Positions 35,730 to 47,230 of a DNA stretch of 64,000 bases are shown here, in pieces; position 1 is the first letter of the stretch, and each line of letters starts with the position of its first letter. The position numbers and the translations under genes were made by a program. The stretch lies in assembly GCF_008728515.1 (NCBI RefSeq), contig NC_044980.1, forward strand, positions 58,215,590 to 58,279,589, written 5' to 3'. The notes under the pieces are model-generated. The model was not told the DNA's origin. It did no database searches and was given only the letters and a program-made list of their open reading frames with translations. The stretch comes from Papio anubis (lineage: Eukaryota > Chordata > Mammalia > Primates > Cercopithecidae).

Positions 35730-37735
35730 CAAAACTAGCACACTGAATCAAAGTTCGTATAAAAAGCATTACCATCACCAAGTGGGAAATATTCCAGAAG
35801 GTAAGGTTGGTTTAACTTACACAATTCAATCAATGTGATATATCACATTAAGAGAAAAAGAGGGAAAAACAAACTCACTCCATTATACACATTCAACTCA
35901 CTAGGTGCATTAAAAAACACAGGAAAATTTAATGCTAATTTATGATTAAAACACTCAACAAACTATGAAAATGAAGAAACTTTCTCAACCTGATTAAAAA
36001 TATCTATAAAATGTTACAGATAACCGTGACTGAATGTTTTTTTCTCTAAATTCAGGAACTGAAAAGGATATCATCTCTCACTACTTATATTCAGCATTAT
36101 ATTGTAGATTCTAACCAGGTCAATTAAGCAAATAAAATTAATTAATTAATTAATTAATGGTACCCAGTTTGGAAAAGAAGAAGGAAAGATACTTCTATTA
36201 GCAGATGACATAATCTTGTATATAGACAATTCTAAGAAATAGACAAAATAACTTTAGAACTAATAAACTAATTAAGCAAGGTAATAGGATACAACATCAA
36301 TATATAAATAACAACTGCATTTCTATACATTAGCAATGAAAAATCCAAAAACAAAATTTAGAAAACAATTCTACAACACGTAGACACACTTAACCAAAAG
36401 AGTGCAAGACACACACGTTGATGACTACAAAATATTGAAAGAATTTAATGAAGACTTAAATAAATGGCAACACATCTCACATCAGTGTGTCAGAAGACTA
36501 AACATTGTAAAGATGATGATTCTTCCCAAATTAATCTACAGATTCTTTGGTCTTCCTATCAAAATCCCCGGGATTCACTGTTGTTGTTGTTGTGTTGTTG
36601 CAGAAGTTGACAAGCTAATTCATATGAAAAACAAGGTACTTAAAATATGCCAATCTTGAAAAAGAACAAAGTTGGAGGACTCTTCCCTATTCCAAAGCTT
36701 GTAATGAAGCTGCAGTAATGAAGAGAGTGTGGTATTGGCATAAGACTAGACATACTTCAATAAAATAGAATTGAGGAAACGAAAATAAACCTTTATATTT
36801 ATGGTCAGCTGCTTTTAAACAAGGGTGTCAAGACAATTCAATGGAGGAACAAAGGGTCTTTTTAACAAAATGATGCTGGGCAACTGGTTAGACACATGCA
36901 AAAAAAAAAAAAAAAAATGAAGTTGAACTTTTATCCCACACTATTATAAAAACGACAACAACGAAACCCTCAAAGTGTTCCACAGGCTTATAAGCAATAG
37001 CTAAAATAGAAAACTCACATAGAAAATATAGGATTAAGTCTTTGTGATTTAGATTATGCAATATTTTCAGTGTATGGCACCCAAAGCAAGAGAGACACAG
37101 GAGAAAAATAGATATATTGGAATTTATCAAAAAATAAAACAAAAAAGTTTCTTCTTCGGAGGATGCCATCAAGAAAGTGAAGTCAAGCCACGGAATAGGA
37201 GGAAATGTTGACAATTCATCTACCTGATAATTCCTGTACCCAAAATATAAACAACTCTTAGAACCCCACAATAAAAATATAAATAACACAATTAAGATGT
37301 GTATAAAGGTATTTAGTGGATATTTCTCCAAAAAAGACATATAAAAGGTAAACATACACAGGAAAAAATGCTCATCATCATTAGCATGTAAATGCAATTC
37401 AAAACCACAATATATTATACCCATTAGGCTCGCTAAAATAAAAGACAGACAATAACAAGTATTGACAGAAATGTGGAGAATTCGGAGCCCTTAGGCATAG
37501 CTGGTGGGATAGTGAAGAAGGGAAACAACTCTGGAAAACATTTTGGCAATTTCTGAAATGCTAACATAGAGTTACCACATGACCTAGCAATTTTACTTCT
37601 AGGTATATACTCACAATAATTAAAACTACATTTCCACATGAAAACTTACAGATGAATGTTTACAGAAGCATTATGCATAATAGCTAAAAGCATAAACTCT
37701 AATGTACATCAACTGAAATTTAAAAAGAAAAAACT
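33540..37735 (+). mobile_element. Old L1 (L1M group), sense, split by an Alu
   Basis: ORF1-side text is visible near 34,080-34,160 (GGGAGACTCAACAGCATATTTGAACTAG). ORF2 text runs from about 35,000 to 37,690. The reverse-transcriptase box is changed to LADD at 36,198-36,209 (TTAGCAGATGAC). C-terminal ORF2 text with ATTTTGGCAATTTCTG and GACCTAGCAATTTTACTTCTAGG is at 37,540-37,610. Every frame is broken. The large minus-strand frame at 36,888-37,424 (178 codons) is its AT-rich shadow. Edges are approximate. An (ATTA)n patch at 36,138-36,159 and a GTT patch at 36,578-36,600 expanded within it. Confidence 0.8.
35453..35735 (+). mobile_element. Alu, 5'-truncated, with (AAAAC)n tail
   Basis: It begins at TATTGGGAAGCCGAGG, lacking about the first 30 consensus bases, and ends in a regular AAAAC repeat (35,698-35,735). 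It is inserted in the ORF2 part of the old L1M. Confidence 0.93.
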
Positions 37736-37998
37736 GCATTAGATTTTATTGCTGCTGCAACAATTTACCACAAACTTCATGGCTTAAAACAACACCAATT
37801 TATTTTCTTACATTTTTGGAGGTCAGAACTCTAAAATCATTGTGTTGGCAGGCCTGTGTCCCTGCTGGGAGATCTGGGAAATAATCTGTTTCCTTGCCTT
37901 TTCCAGGTTCCTGAGACCGCCTGTATGCGGTCTGTAGGCATTGGCTTTATTTCCTACCTCCATATTCAAAGCCGGTAGCATAGCTTCTTCTCTTTCTT
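37736..37998 (+). repeat. Ancient interspersed repeat, family not named
   Basis: The block TTTATTGCTGCTGCAACAATTTACCACAAACTTCATGGCTTAAAACAAC-type text (37,746-37,794), followed by TTTGGAGGTCAGAACTC, is a widespread mammalian repeat motif. I recognise the text but cannot assign the family safely. Its right side is where the twin-primed L1 inserted. Confidence 0.55.
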
Positions 37999-38349
37999 CT
38001 GAACTTCTTCTTTTTTTTTTTTTTTATTATTATACTTTAAGTTCTAAGGTACATGTGTACAACGTGCAGGTTTGTTACATATGTATACATGTGCCATGTT
38101 GGTATGCTGCACCCATTAACTCATCATTTACATTAGGTATATCTCCTAATGCTATCCCTCCCCTATCCTCCCATTCCACAACAGGCCCTGGCGTGTGGTG
38201 TCCCCCACCCTGTGTCCAAGTGTTCTCACTGTTAAATTCCCACCTATGAGTGAGAACATGCGGTATTTGGTTTTCTGTTTTTGTGACAGTTTGCTCAGAA
38301 TGATGGTTTCCAGTTTCATCCATGTCCCTACAAAGGACATGAACTCATC

Positions 38350-40613
38350 CTGAATCCAGCAGCACATCAAAAAGCTTATCCAACATAATCAAGTGGGCTT
38401 CACCCCAGGGATGCAAGGCTGGTTCAGCATATGCAAATCAATAAACATAATCCAGCATATAAACAGAACCAAAGACAAAAACCATATGATTATCTCAATA
38501 GATGCAGAAAAGGCCTTCGACAAAATTCAACGATGCTTCATGCTAGAAACTCTCAAAAAATTAGGTATTGATAGGATGTATCTCAAAATAATAAGAACTA
38601 TTTATGACAACCCCACAGCCAATATCATACTGAATGGGCAAAAACTGGAAGCATTCCCTTTGAAAACTGGCACAAGACAGGGATGCCCTCTATCTTACCA
38701 CTCCTATTCAACATACTGTTGGAAGTTCTGACCAGGGCAACCAGGCAGGAGAAAGAAATAAAGCGTATTCAATTAGGAAAAGGGGAAGTCAAATTGTCCC
38801 TGTTTGCAGATGACATGACTGTTTATTTAGAAAACCCCATTGTCTCAGCCCCAAATCTCCTTAGGCTGATAAGCAATTTCAGGAAAGTCTCAGGATACAA
38901 AATCAACCTGCAAAAATCACAAGCATTCCTATACACCAATAACAGACAAACAGAGAGCCAAATCATGAGTGAACGCTCATTCACAGTTGCTTCAAAGAGA
39001 ATAAAATACCTGGGAATCCAACTTACAAGGGATGTGAAGGACCTCTTCAAGGAGAATTACAAACCACTGCTCAATGAAATAAAAGAGGACACAAACAAAT
39101 GGAAGAACATTCCATGCTCATGGATAGGAAGAATCAACATCGTGAAAATGGCCATACTTCCCAAGGTAATTTAGAGATTCAATGCCAATCCCATGAAGCT
39201 ACCAGTGACTTTCTTCATAGAATTGGAAAAAACTACTTTAAACTTCATATGGAATCAAAAAAGAGCCCACATTGCCAAGACAATCCTAAGCCAAAAGAAC
39301 AAAGCTGGAGGCATCACACTACCTGACTTCAAACTATACTGCAAGGCTATAGTAACCAAAACAGCATGGTACTGGTACCATGAGATACCAGAGATATAGA
39401 TCAATGGAACAGAAAAGAGCCCTCAGAAATAATACCACACATCTAAAACCATCTGATCTTCGACAAACCTGACAAAAACAAGAAATGGGGAAAAGATTCC
39501 CTTTTTAATAAATGGTGCTGGGAAAACTGGCTAGCCATATGTAGAAAGGTGAAACTGGATCCCTTCCTTACACCTTATACAAAAATTAATTCAAGATGGA
39601 TTAATGACTTAAATATCAGACCTAAAACCATAAAAACCCTAGAAGAAAACCTAGGCAATACCATTCAGGACATAGGCGTGGGTGAGGACTTCACGTCTAA
39701 AACACCAAAAGCAATGGCAACAAAAGCCAAAATTGACAAATGGATCTAATTAAACTAAAGAGCTTCTGCACAGCAAAAGAAACTACCATCAGAGTGAACG
39801 GGCAACCTACAGAATGGGAGAAAATTTTTGCCATCTACCCATTTGACAGAGGGCTAATATCCAGAATCTACAAAGAACGCAAACAAATTTACAAGAAAAA
39901 ATCAAACAACCCCATCAAAAAGTGAGCGAAGAGTATGAACAGACATTTCTCAAATAGGTGGGAATTGAACAATGAGATCACTTGGACCCAGGAAGGGGAA
40001 CATCACACACCAGGGCCTATTGTGGGGATGGGGGAGGGGGAAAGGATGGCATTGGGAGTTATACCTGATGTAAATGACGAGTTGATGGGTGCTGATGAAT
40101 TGGTGGGTGCAGCACACGAACATGGCACATGTATACATATGTAACAAACCTGCACATTGTGCACATGTACCCTAGAACTTAAAGTATAATAAAAAAAAAA
40201 TTTTAAAAAGAAGACATTTATGCAGTCAACAGACACATGAAAAAATGCTCATCATCACTAGCCATCAGAGAAATGGAAATCAAAACCACAGTGAGATACC
40301 ATCTCACACCAGTTAGAATGGCGATCATTAAAAAATCAGGAAACAACAGGTGCTGGAGAGGATGTGGAGAAATAGGAACACTTTTACACTGTTGGTGGGA
40401 CTATAAACCAGTTCAACCATTGTGGAACACAGTGTGGCAATTCCTCAAGGATCTAGAACTAGAAATACCATTTGACCCAGCCATCCCATTACTGGGGATA
40501 TACCCAAAGGATTATAAATCATGCTGCTCTAAAGACACATGCACACTAATGTTTATTGTGGCACTATTCACAATAGCAAAGAATTGGAACCAACTCAAAT
40601 GTCCATCAATGAT
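38350..40613 (+). pseudogene. L1 ORF2 fragment (reverse transcriptase to C-terminus)
   Basis: This is the inverted part of the twin-primed L1, read in + sense. Frames 38,393-38,731 and 38,683-39,174 overlap and together cover the reverse-transcriptase core, with an intact FADD box at 38,803-38,814. A frameshift near 38,690 separates them. The C-terminal parts are at 39,193-39,399, 39,549-39,749 and 40,237-40,710, with the Cys-rich CWWDY segment in the last. The nested L1 at 39,956-40,203 breaks it. The endonuclease half is absent. No functional product. Confidence 0.88.
39956..40203 (+). mobile_element. Short 5'-truncated L1 nested in L1
   Basis: Host ORF2 text stops at ACATTTCTCAAA. It is followed at once by ATAGGTGGGAATTGAACAATG (the last ORF2 codons and 3' UTR of L1), a G-rich tract and an AATAAAAAAAAAA tail. 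Host text then resumes at AAGAAGACATTTATGCAG. Only about 240 bases of 3' end were copied. A short A-rich match flanks it, too simple to prove a target-site duplication. An 18-base local duplication (GATGGGTGCTGATGAATTGGTGGGTGC) is inside. Confidence 0.85.
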
Positions 40614-40759
40614 CGAACTTCTATCTTTCTCTACAGATCCTTGTAATCTAAACTGGATTTTGGCTGTAGACATCTTTCTAGTTCCTGGAACCAAGGCATT
40701 TGAGAGATAACCTGTGTTTCCTAACCTGGGATTTCTGAGATATCTTTTCACAATTCCTA

Positions 40760-41335
40760 TACATTCTCTCATTTGTGCTTAAGGTATTTTGATTAGGATT
40801 CTTTCACTTGCAATCAAAACAGGCTTGACTAGGATGAGTTTTATCCAAAAGGCTTTAATTGAAGCCAGCCTAATTGTCCCATAGAACTGATGTTTATGGT
40901 TTCTCTTGAACAAACGTAGAAATTGACCCTCCCAGTCTTAAAACTTAAGAAAGATATATTTGTCTTGTCTGAATTCCTTCCTCAGGAACCAACCATCAGC
41001 TCTCCCAGATAGTATTAGGATCTGAAACCTACTGGATCACTGCATCTGGATAATGAAATGCCAGATCCCTCACCCATCATGGTTGCCTAACCAACGGCCT
41101 GCCTCCTGTTGAACCATATCTCTTCTTCACAGCTCCCTCATTTATGTTTTTGCACACGCCATTATATTTCTTCCCTGCTGTATAATCCCCTAATTTCAGT
41201 TGGTTACACAGATAAATTTGAGACTAATTTCTCTTCTCCTTGGCTGGAGAACCTAATTGAATTCTTCTTCCCTGGAAGTGCTCATAGTTTCAGTGATTGT
41301 CTTTCTGTGCAGTAAGTAGCAGGACCTAGACGGAA
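40760..41335 (+). mobile_element. Possible ERV-type LTR remnant
   Basis: Text such as CCAGATCCCTCACCCATCATGGTTGCCTAACCAAC (41,062 on), CTGCCTCCTGTTGAACC, a GTTACACAGATAAATTTGAGACTAATTTCTC block and a GCTCATAGTTTCAGTGATTG end resembles the 3' part of a class I endogenous retroviral LTR. No retroviral genes, primer-binding site or second LTR are visible. The family is not named and the left edge is uncertain. It could be another LTR class. Confidence 0.4.
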
Positions 41336-41368
41336 GCCCTGGTGTTTCATTAACATAATCTTTCTACT

Positions 41369-41679
41369 GGCCATGTGTGGTGGCTCACACCTGTAATCCC
41401 AGCATTTTGGGAGGCCGAGGCAGGCAGATCATTTGAGGTCAGGAGTTCAAGACCAGCCTGGCCAACAGGGTGAAACCCCATAACTACTGAAAATACAAAA
41501 ATTAGCTGGGCATGGTGGTGCACACTTGTAATCCCAGCTGCTCTGGAGGCTGAGACAGGAGAATTGCTTGAACCCAGGAAAGAGAGGTTGCAATGAGTCA
41601 AGATTACACCACTGCACTCCAGCCTGGGTGACAGAGTGAGATTCCATCTCCCCCCCGAAAAAAAAAAAAAAAAAAAAAA
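41369..41679 (+). mobile_element. Alu (AluS-like) with pure A tail
   Basis: Full dimer from GGCCATGTGTGGTGG to a tail of about 22 A after a C7 run. A 6-bp match TTCTAC lies on both sides (41,362-41,367 and 41,680-41,685). The intact tail suggests a moderate age. Confidence 0.93.
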
Positions 41680-41685
41680 TTCTAC

Positions 41686-42364
41686 CATGCCTCTCTGACT
41701 AAACCTCCACTTTACCTCCCTTTTCTTCTTTTCCAATAGCCACATACTTTTTCTTCCCTATTTTATACGATGCTGTAAATTTGATACAATTCACAAATAT
41801 TTAACATTGAGTGGAATCAATAAGATGTTTTTATTTCAATGTTAAAAATTCTTGTTTTATTATTTACTAAAGCTCTCACTTTGGGAAAGTTCTGTATTTG
41901 CTGTTTCTGCAGTTTTTATTTTTATAAAATGAAATGACTTACATTTATGCCTTCTAAGGTCTATTCCAACTAGTTGAATCTATGATACCTACATTTATTA
42001 ATGATAATGCAGTTAGAGAGGTATTTAATTAGCCCCTGCCAAAAAAATCTAGCTAAAAGCTAATAAGGGCTTGAGCTATGGGTCATGGTATCAGGGATAG
42101 AGCTGTAGAGCAGAATCCAAAATAAAAGATAAATATCCATGTACTTTAATTATTTTATCATAATAAAAATATAGAGAAATGAATTGGATATTTATTGTTC
42201 ATCTTAATTAGAAGAGGCAATTGCCTTAAAAATAATTAATTTTTAATCAGTAAATATTTCCAGTAAACGCATATTCTTGACACCCTTACAGGAGGAGGTG
42301 ATAATACATAGTTTTAAGAACTTTATGGTCAAATCGCCTGATGTAATGTTTCACAAAACAAAAT
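41686..42364. other. Unassigned AT-rich DNA
   Basis: Nothing recognisable. The C-terminal part of the minus frame 41,350-41,745 is Alu shadow. Confidence 0.45.
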
Positions 42365-42545
42365 GTGTGGGCTTTCAGTATCAGAATTCACCTGTAGCAC
42401 TTATAAAACTTATTTATATTATTTCAGAGTCCTGTTTTACAGCCACCGAATCTATATTTCTGGAAGTGAATGTTTGGACTCACCATATTTACCAAAATCC
42501 CCAGGTCATTCTCATACACATTAAGTTTGAGAATAACCAATCCGA
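42365..42545 (+). mobile_element. MER5A-type hAT fragment
   Basis: The order TTTCAGTATCAGAATTCACCTG, TTATAAAACTTATTTATATT, ATTTCAGAGTCCTG, AATCTATATTTCTGGAAGTG, CCCCAGGTCATTCTCATAC and TTAAGTTTGAGAATAACCA follows MER5A, a small non-coding hAT-Charlie element. Terminal inverted repeats have decayed. Confidence 0.72.
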
Positions 42546-43019
42546 GTTCGAACAATAAGTAGGTTCCCATTTTGTTTAGAAATATTGTACAATTTCATGC
42601 TTCTTTAGCAGCAAAAAGGTAAGATCATTTAATTAAATTACTTAGTCTGATTTGATGACTTACATAATGCAGTAAACAGTAGCTATAATAGAATTTTTTG
42701 TAGACTGTTATTGCAGTGAGATGTTGACAGTGGTAGTTTGTAGAAAAGATCAGTTAGTAGACTAATAGAACATCTGGTAGAGCAGTAGACCAGTAAAAAG
42801 GTAGTGATTCATACATTGGTGAAAATATTCGTATAACTCTAAGATGAAAGGAATACTTAAAGGCCAGATGACCTTTAGTGAATAGAGTTTCTCTGAGAAC
42901 TTCCACATCAATTATTATATAGACTGCTGGAGCAGCCAGCCCATAGTGGTGGAAATAACCAAGCCTGAATTTCCTGATATAGCAGACACTGCTAGTTGTC
43001 AGCTCACAATCCATTTCCT
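42546..43019. other. Unassigned DNA
   Basis: A minor tract with repeated TAGTAGAC/TAGTAGA text at 42,740-42,800. No gene or family is recognised. Confidence 0.45.
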
Positions 43020-43320
43020 TAAAAGCGTCTCAGTTTTATTTGATAGAAAAAAAATTACCCAGCTAAAAATTGTATTTCCCAGCCTACCCTGTGGATAGGG
43101 TAGATAGTGATAGTCAATGAGACATTATGGAAGCTTTACTTGTGTCACATTTTCCTCCTTGTCACTCCATTTGTTCTCCTGCCTGGAACATAGGCTGGAG
43201 GCTGGAAAGTAGTATATATCTTGTGACAACAAAGATGAAATCAGCCACATCTGAGTAGAAGAATGGAAAAAATAGTATGAGTTTCATGACATCTGCTGCA
43301 CTAGTCCTGACAGCCATCTA
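43020..43320. repeat. Ancient interspersed repeat, family not named
   Basis: The blocks AAAATTGTATTTCCCAGCCTACCCTG and GATAGTCAATGAGACATTATGGAAG resemble an old mammalian MER repeat whose consensus has 'ATTTCCCAGCCTCCCTTGCAG' and 'CCAATGAGATGTGAG' in that order. The assignment stays open. Confidence 0.4.
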
Positions 43321-44054
43321 GATTTCCTAATGATAAAAATAACTTCATGTTTGATTAAATTACTGTATTTACATTACTATTGCTTGTTCTTCGATATAAT
43401 CTGTAACTGATACGATTGGAGAATTTTTACCAAATTGACCTTATGGTGATGGCAAGGGTTTCTTTACTTAGTTCCTAGTAATACATGTGAAACAAATACC
43501 ATCACCAGACTTTGCCCAAGAGAACATATTCAGTTTTGTTGATAATATGGTGAGCTCCTTTTATCTCAATCCTATACTTATGAAAGAAAAAATAAAATTA
43601 TAATGTAAAAGTACTCAAAATAAAACAGCCACTTATCAAATTGATATCCTCCTAAATACATTCTCTTTGCATAAGATCAATCCCATACCACAGTGTGAAA
43701 AATTTTCTGTCTCTTACTCAGAAAATACAAGGAAAATCTCTTTAAAAAAATGAAAATAAGTTTTACAGAAAAATTGCAAGATTTCATAAAGTTTATAAAA
43801 ATGATGTTAGGGAACTAATAAAGAAGCCCTTGAAAAATAGAAATAGTGAAATGAATAATTTCTTGTAATGTGATCACTTTTGTCTTCTACAAAATTACAC
43901 AAAAATATTAGCATTCCATTAATCCTTTTTTTCTAAAAATCACAAGAAGGGGTTATTAAATTCTAAACATTGTTACATATGACAAAATAAAATGTTTATA
44001 ATATTTATGTTCAAGCCGTGATCTCAACTTGTTTTATTCACAATTTATTATTTA
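43321..44054. other. Unassigned AT-rich DNA
   Basis: No gene or repeat recognised. Confidence 0.45.
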
Positions 44055-44260
44055 CTTAACCAAGTGTAGTAACTACTTACAGTACCCCTATTACATGTCA
44101 GACATTGGACTAAATATTTCATATATTATCTCTAGTTTTCACTATTATGCCATATAAGCATTCATATTTGTACTTATCTAGCAGAGTTTGAAAGAGATTT
44201 AGTAACTTTACAAAGTCACAAATATGATTGGCCTAATATTCAAATACAACATTTCATTTT
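44055..44260 (+). mobile_element. MIR SINE fragment
   Basis: The order TACTTACAGTACCCCTATTACATGTCAGACATTGGACTAAATATTTCATATATTATCTC-type text (44,072-44,131), then AAAGAGATTTAGTAACTTTACAAAGTCACA, matches the MIR layout (length 260, very diverged). Confidence 0.68.
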
Positions 44261-44529
44261 AGTCCAGTTTTGAATTATTTCCATTTTGACAGGTTACGTT
44301 CAAACTTTTCAAACTTTTACCAGTTTTTGGTGAACTCTCTTTTCTAAGTTCCTAAATTTTATCTGTAAACTCCAACCAGTAAAAAACACACAGAAGATAT
44401 TTAAAAATCTGTTGATCATGGAGCATCACATTCAAGAAATTAAAGAACAATGATTTGTTATAACTAATATTTGAATTACAATTGCTTTTCTGAGAAGGTC
44501 TATAATATTTCTGCTTCTATTTTCTGGAA

Positions 44530-44715
44530 GAGTCATATAGTTTGGATTTTCATCCCCTCCAAATCTCAGGTTGAAATATGATCCCCAAAGTTGGAGGTGG
44601 GACCTGGTGAGAGGCGCTTGGGTCATTGGGGTGGCCCCTCATGAATAGTCTGTAGAACTATGAGCCAAATAAATGTATTTTCTTTATAAATTACCCAACC
44701 TCAGTTATTTCTTAT
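44530..44715 (+). mobile_element. Short MaLR-type LTR fragment
   Basis: It starts AGTCATATAGTTTGGATTTTCATCCCCTCCAAATCTCAG, then GGTGGGACCTGGTGAGAGG, GGGTCATTGGGG and GAGCCAAATAAATGTATTTTCTTTATAAATTACCCAACCTCAG. The central part of the LTR is missing, so both ends are recognisable but the length is about half of normal. Confidence 0.72.
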
Positions 44716-45760
44716 AGTTGATATAGTTCTTTTAGTTGTAAGGTGTAGTTATAGTCTTATTTAAATTATTTATTTATTCTTGTGTGAGTTTTAGTAACTT
44801 CTGGTTTTCAAGGAGTTTGTCCATTTTATCTATCAAATTCATAAACAGAGTTTTTTATAATGTTTTTTTTAAAATGTTTATAGGATCATTAGACATGGCT
44901 TCACTTTCACTGATGATTTTTATAATGGGTGCCTTCTCCCTTTTTTCCTGGTTAGCTAGTTTTATCAGTTATACTGATCCTTTGGTTTTATTATTTTTCT
45001 CTATTGTTTCCTTTTATTAAATTTTATACATTTTTATTTTTTATTATTTCTTTTCTTTAGATTTAAGTTTTAATTGTTTCTTGCCCCAGATTCTTAATGT
45101 GGAAGGTTAGATTATTTATCTTTTTTCTTTTTTCTTTTCCAATATGTGCTTTCAATGCTATAAATGTCCATCTAAGCATTGCTTTCTCTGTATCTGATTC
45201 ATTTTGATAAGTGTGATTTTCATTTAGTTCAAAATGACTTTAATTTGTGTTGAGATGCCTCTAACCCTTGGGTTACTTAGAAGTGTGCTGCTGAATCTCC
45301 ATGTATCTTAGGGGTTTCCACCTAACATTTTCTTATTGATTTCTAGTTTTATCACAATGTGGTCTTAGAATATACATTCTCTACAAGTATAATTTCTATT
45401 CTTTCACATTTTTTTGAGGCGTGTTTTATGGCCCGGTATATGGTCTACCTTGTTGAATGATTCATGCAAGTTTGGGAAGAATATTGAGTCTATTGTTGTT
45501 AAATGAAATATTTGATAAATGTCAATTAAATCCAGTTGATTTATTCCATTCAATTATACCTCATTTATATGTTGCCTGCTGGATCTGCCTATTACTGAGA
45601 GAATTATGTTCAGATTTCCAACTACAACAGTGAATTATCTATTTCTCCTTGGAATTTTGTCAGTATTTTCCTAATTTTTTTGGTGCCCTGTTGTTGGGCA
45701 CAGGCAAATTAAGTATTCTTACAACTTCTTGGAAAATTACCTCTTTATCATCATGTAATG

Positions 45761-46103
45761 CAGGGGTCCCAAACCCCAGGCCATTAACCGGTCTGTGGCC
45801 TGTTAGGAACTGGGCTGCACAGGAGGAGGTGAGCAGCCCGAGGGCGAGCATTACTGCCTGAGCTCTGCCTCCTGTCAGATCAGCAGTGGCATTAGATTCT
45901 CAAAGTAGTGTGAACCCTATTGCAAACTGTGCACGTGAGGGATCTAGGTTGTGCGCTCCTTATGAGAATGTAACTAATGCCTGATGATATGAGGTGGAAT
46001 AGTTTCATCCTGAAACCATAACCATGCCTCTTTCCCCACCGTCCATGGAAAAATTGTTTTCCATAAAACCCATCACTGGTGCCAAAAAGGCTGAGGACCA
46101 CTG
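45761..46103. mobile_element. MER1-type non-autonomous hAT transposon
   Basis: 343 bases with near-inverted ends: CAGGGGTCCCAAACC at the left, and CCTGAGGACCACTG-type end at the right (complement CAGTGGTCCTCAGCC). The interior matches recalled MER1 text (CTGTGGCCTGTTAGGAACTGGG, CTGTCAGATCAGCAGTGGCATTAGATTCTC, CATGGAAAAATTGTTTTCCAT). Flanks show the 8-bp hAT target-site duplication, ATGTAATG at 45,753-45,760 and AGGTAATG at 46,104-46,111 (7 of 8). It has no transposase and was moved by a Charlie-type enzyme. It inserted into the old antisense L1. Confidence 0.85.
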
Positions 46104-47092
46104 AGGTAATGCATTGTATTAACTTAAAAGAACTCTTTATCCCTGATAGTTTTCTTTTTTCTGAATTCGGCTTTGACCAAAATTAAAATTGCTCCAGCTT
46201 TCTTTTGATTAGTGTTAGTATAGTCTATGGTTTTTATTCCATTAATTTTGAAATATCTGTGTTTTTATATTTAAAGTGGGTTTCTTATAGACAACATATA
46301 ATTGTCTTTTTTAAGTCTGCTCTGTCAATCTGTACCTTTTAATTGATGTCTTTAGACTACTGGTGTTTAAAGTAAATTGGATTAATATCTATCATGTTTG
46401 TAAGTCTTTTCTATTCATCACATTTGTTGTTTATTTATTTTTCCTATTACCCTCTTTCTCTGCCTTCTCTGGTTTTAACTGAGAGTTTCATAATTACATT
46501 TCTCTCTTTTGTAACCACGTGAACTTTGTTCCTTAAAAATTGTTTTAGTGGTTTACTCTCAAGTATTAACATATATTTATTTTGAAATCAAGTCTACTTT
46601 CAAATAACACTGTACCAAGTGGTATAGTGCAGGTACATTATAACGAAGTATTCCCAATTCTTTCCTCTTGTCCTTTATAATACTGCTATCATTAATTTCA
46701 CTTATTCATAACGGTAATTACACTCAATATGTTGTTGCTATTAAGTATTATATTAAATAAATTAAAAATTAAGAAAAATAAAATATTTTATTTTTATCTT
46801 GATTTATTCTTTCCCTTATACTTATTCTTTCTTTATGTAGTTTCAAGTTCCCAACCTATAACATTTTCCTAATTTAACATTTATTGCAAGGTAGGTCTAC
46901 TGGTAGCAAATTCTCTCAGTTTCTGTTTGAGAAAATATTTTACTCTTTTACTTTTAAAGAATGATATCTCTGTGTACAGAATTCTAAATTGATATTTTCT
47001 TATTTCAATGCAACTTCCAATTTATTCTTGCTTAAATGATTTCTGAAGGAAAGTCCAGTGTAATCCTTATTCTTGTTCTTCTATAGGTAAGT

Positions 47093-47120
47093 TTTTTTTT
47101 TTTTTTTTTTTTTTTTTCTC

Positions 47121-47173
<53 letters not shown>

Positions 47174-47178
47174 TTTTA

Positions 47179-47228
<50 letters not shown>
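47093..47228. repeat. Long poly(T) tract followed by (TA)n
   Basis: About 78 bases are almost all T, with a CTCTTCTC break at 47,118-47,125. They are followed by a short AT-rich spacer and about 21 TA units (47,186-47,228). It sits within the antisense old L1 where the consensus has only a short T-rich run. Such tracts are prone to length error in cloning and sequencing. Confidence 0.93.

Positions 47229-47230
<2 letters not shown>

Larger units (their letters stand above)
38010..40613 (-). mobile_element. Twin-primed (5'-inverted) L1 insertion with nested L1
   Basis: On the minus strand the element ends with a poly(A) tail (T run at 38,010-38,025) and 3' UTR back to about 38,349. There the text flips abruptly to + orientation ORF2 (38,350-39,955 and 40,204-40,613). 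The inverted piece ends at AAATGTCCATCAATGAT, only some 75 consensus bases upstream of where the 3' piece begins (ATGAGTTCATGTCC). That is the geometry of twin priming during L1 integration. GAACTTCT flanks both outer ends (about 37,999-38,006 and 40,615-40,622), consistent with a short target-site duplication. The sequence is of L1PA type and relatively well preserved. Confidence 0.88.

Noticed and set aside
36888..37424. 178-codon minus-strand frame, hydrophobic, membrane-protein-like
   Set aside because: It lies wholly in the antisense of an old sense L1. Its A-rich sense strand gives Phe/Leu-rich shadows.
45649..45861. 70-codon frame and its minus-strand partner
   Set aside because: Chance read-through from L1 into a MER1 element.
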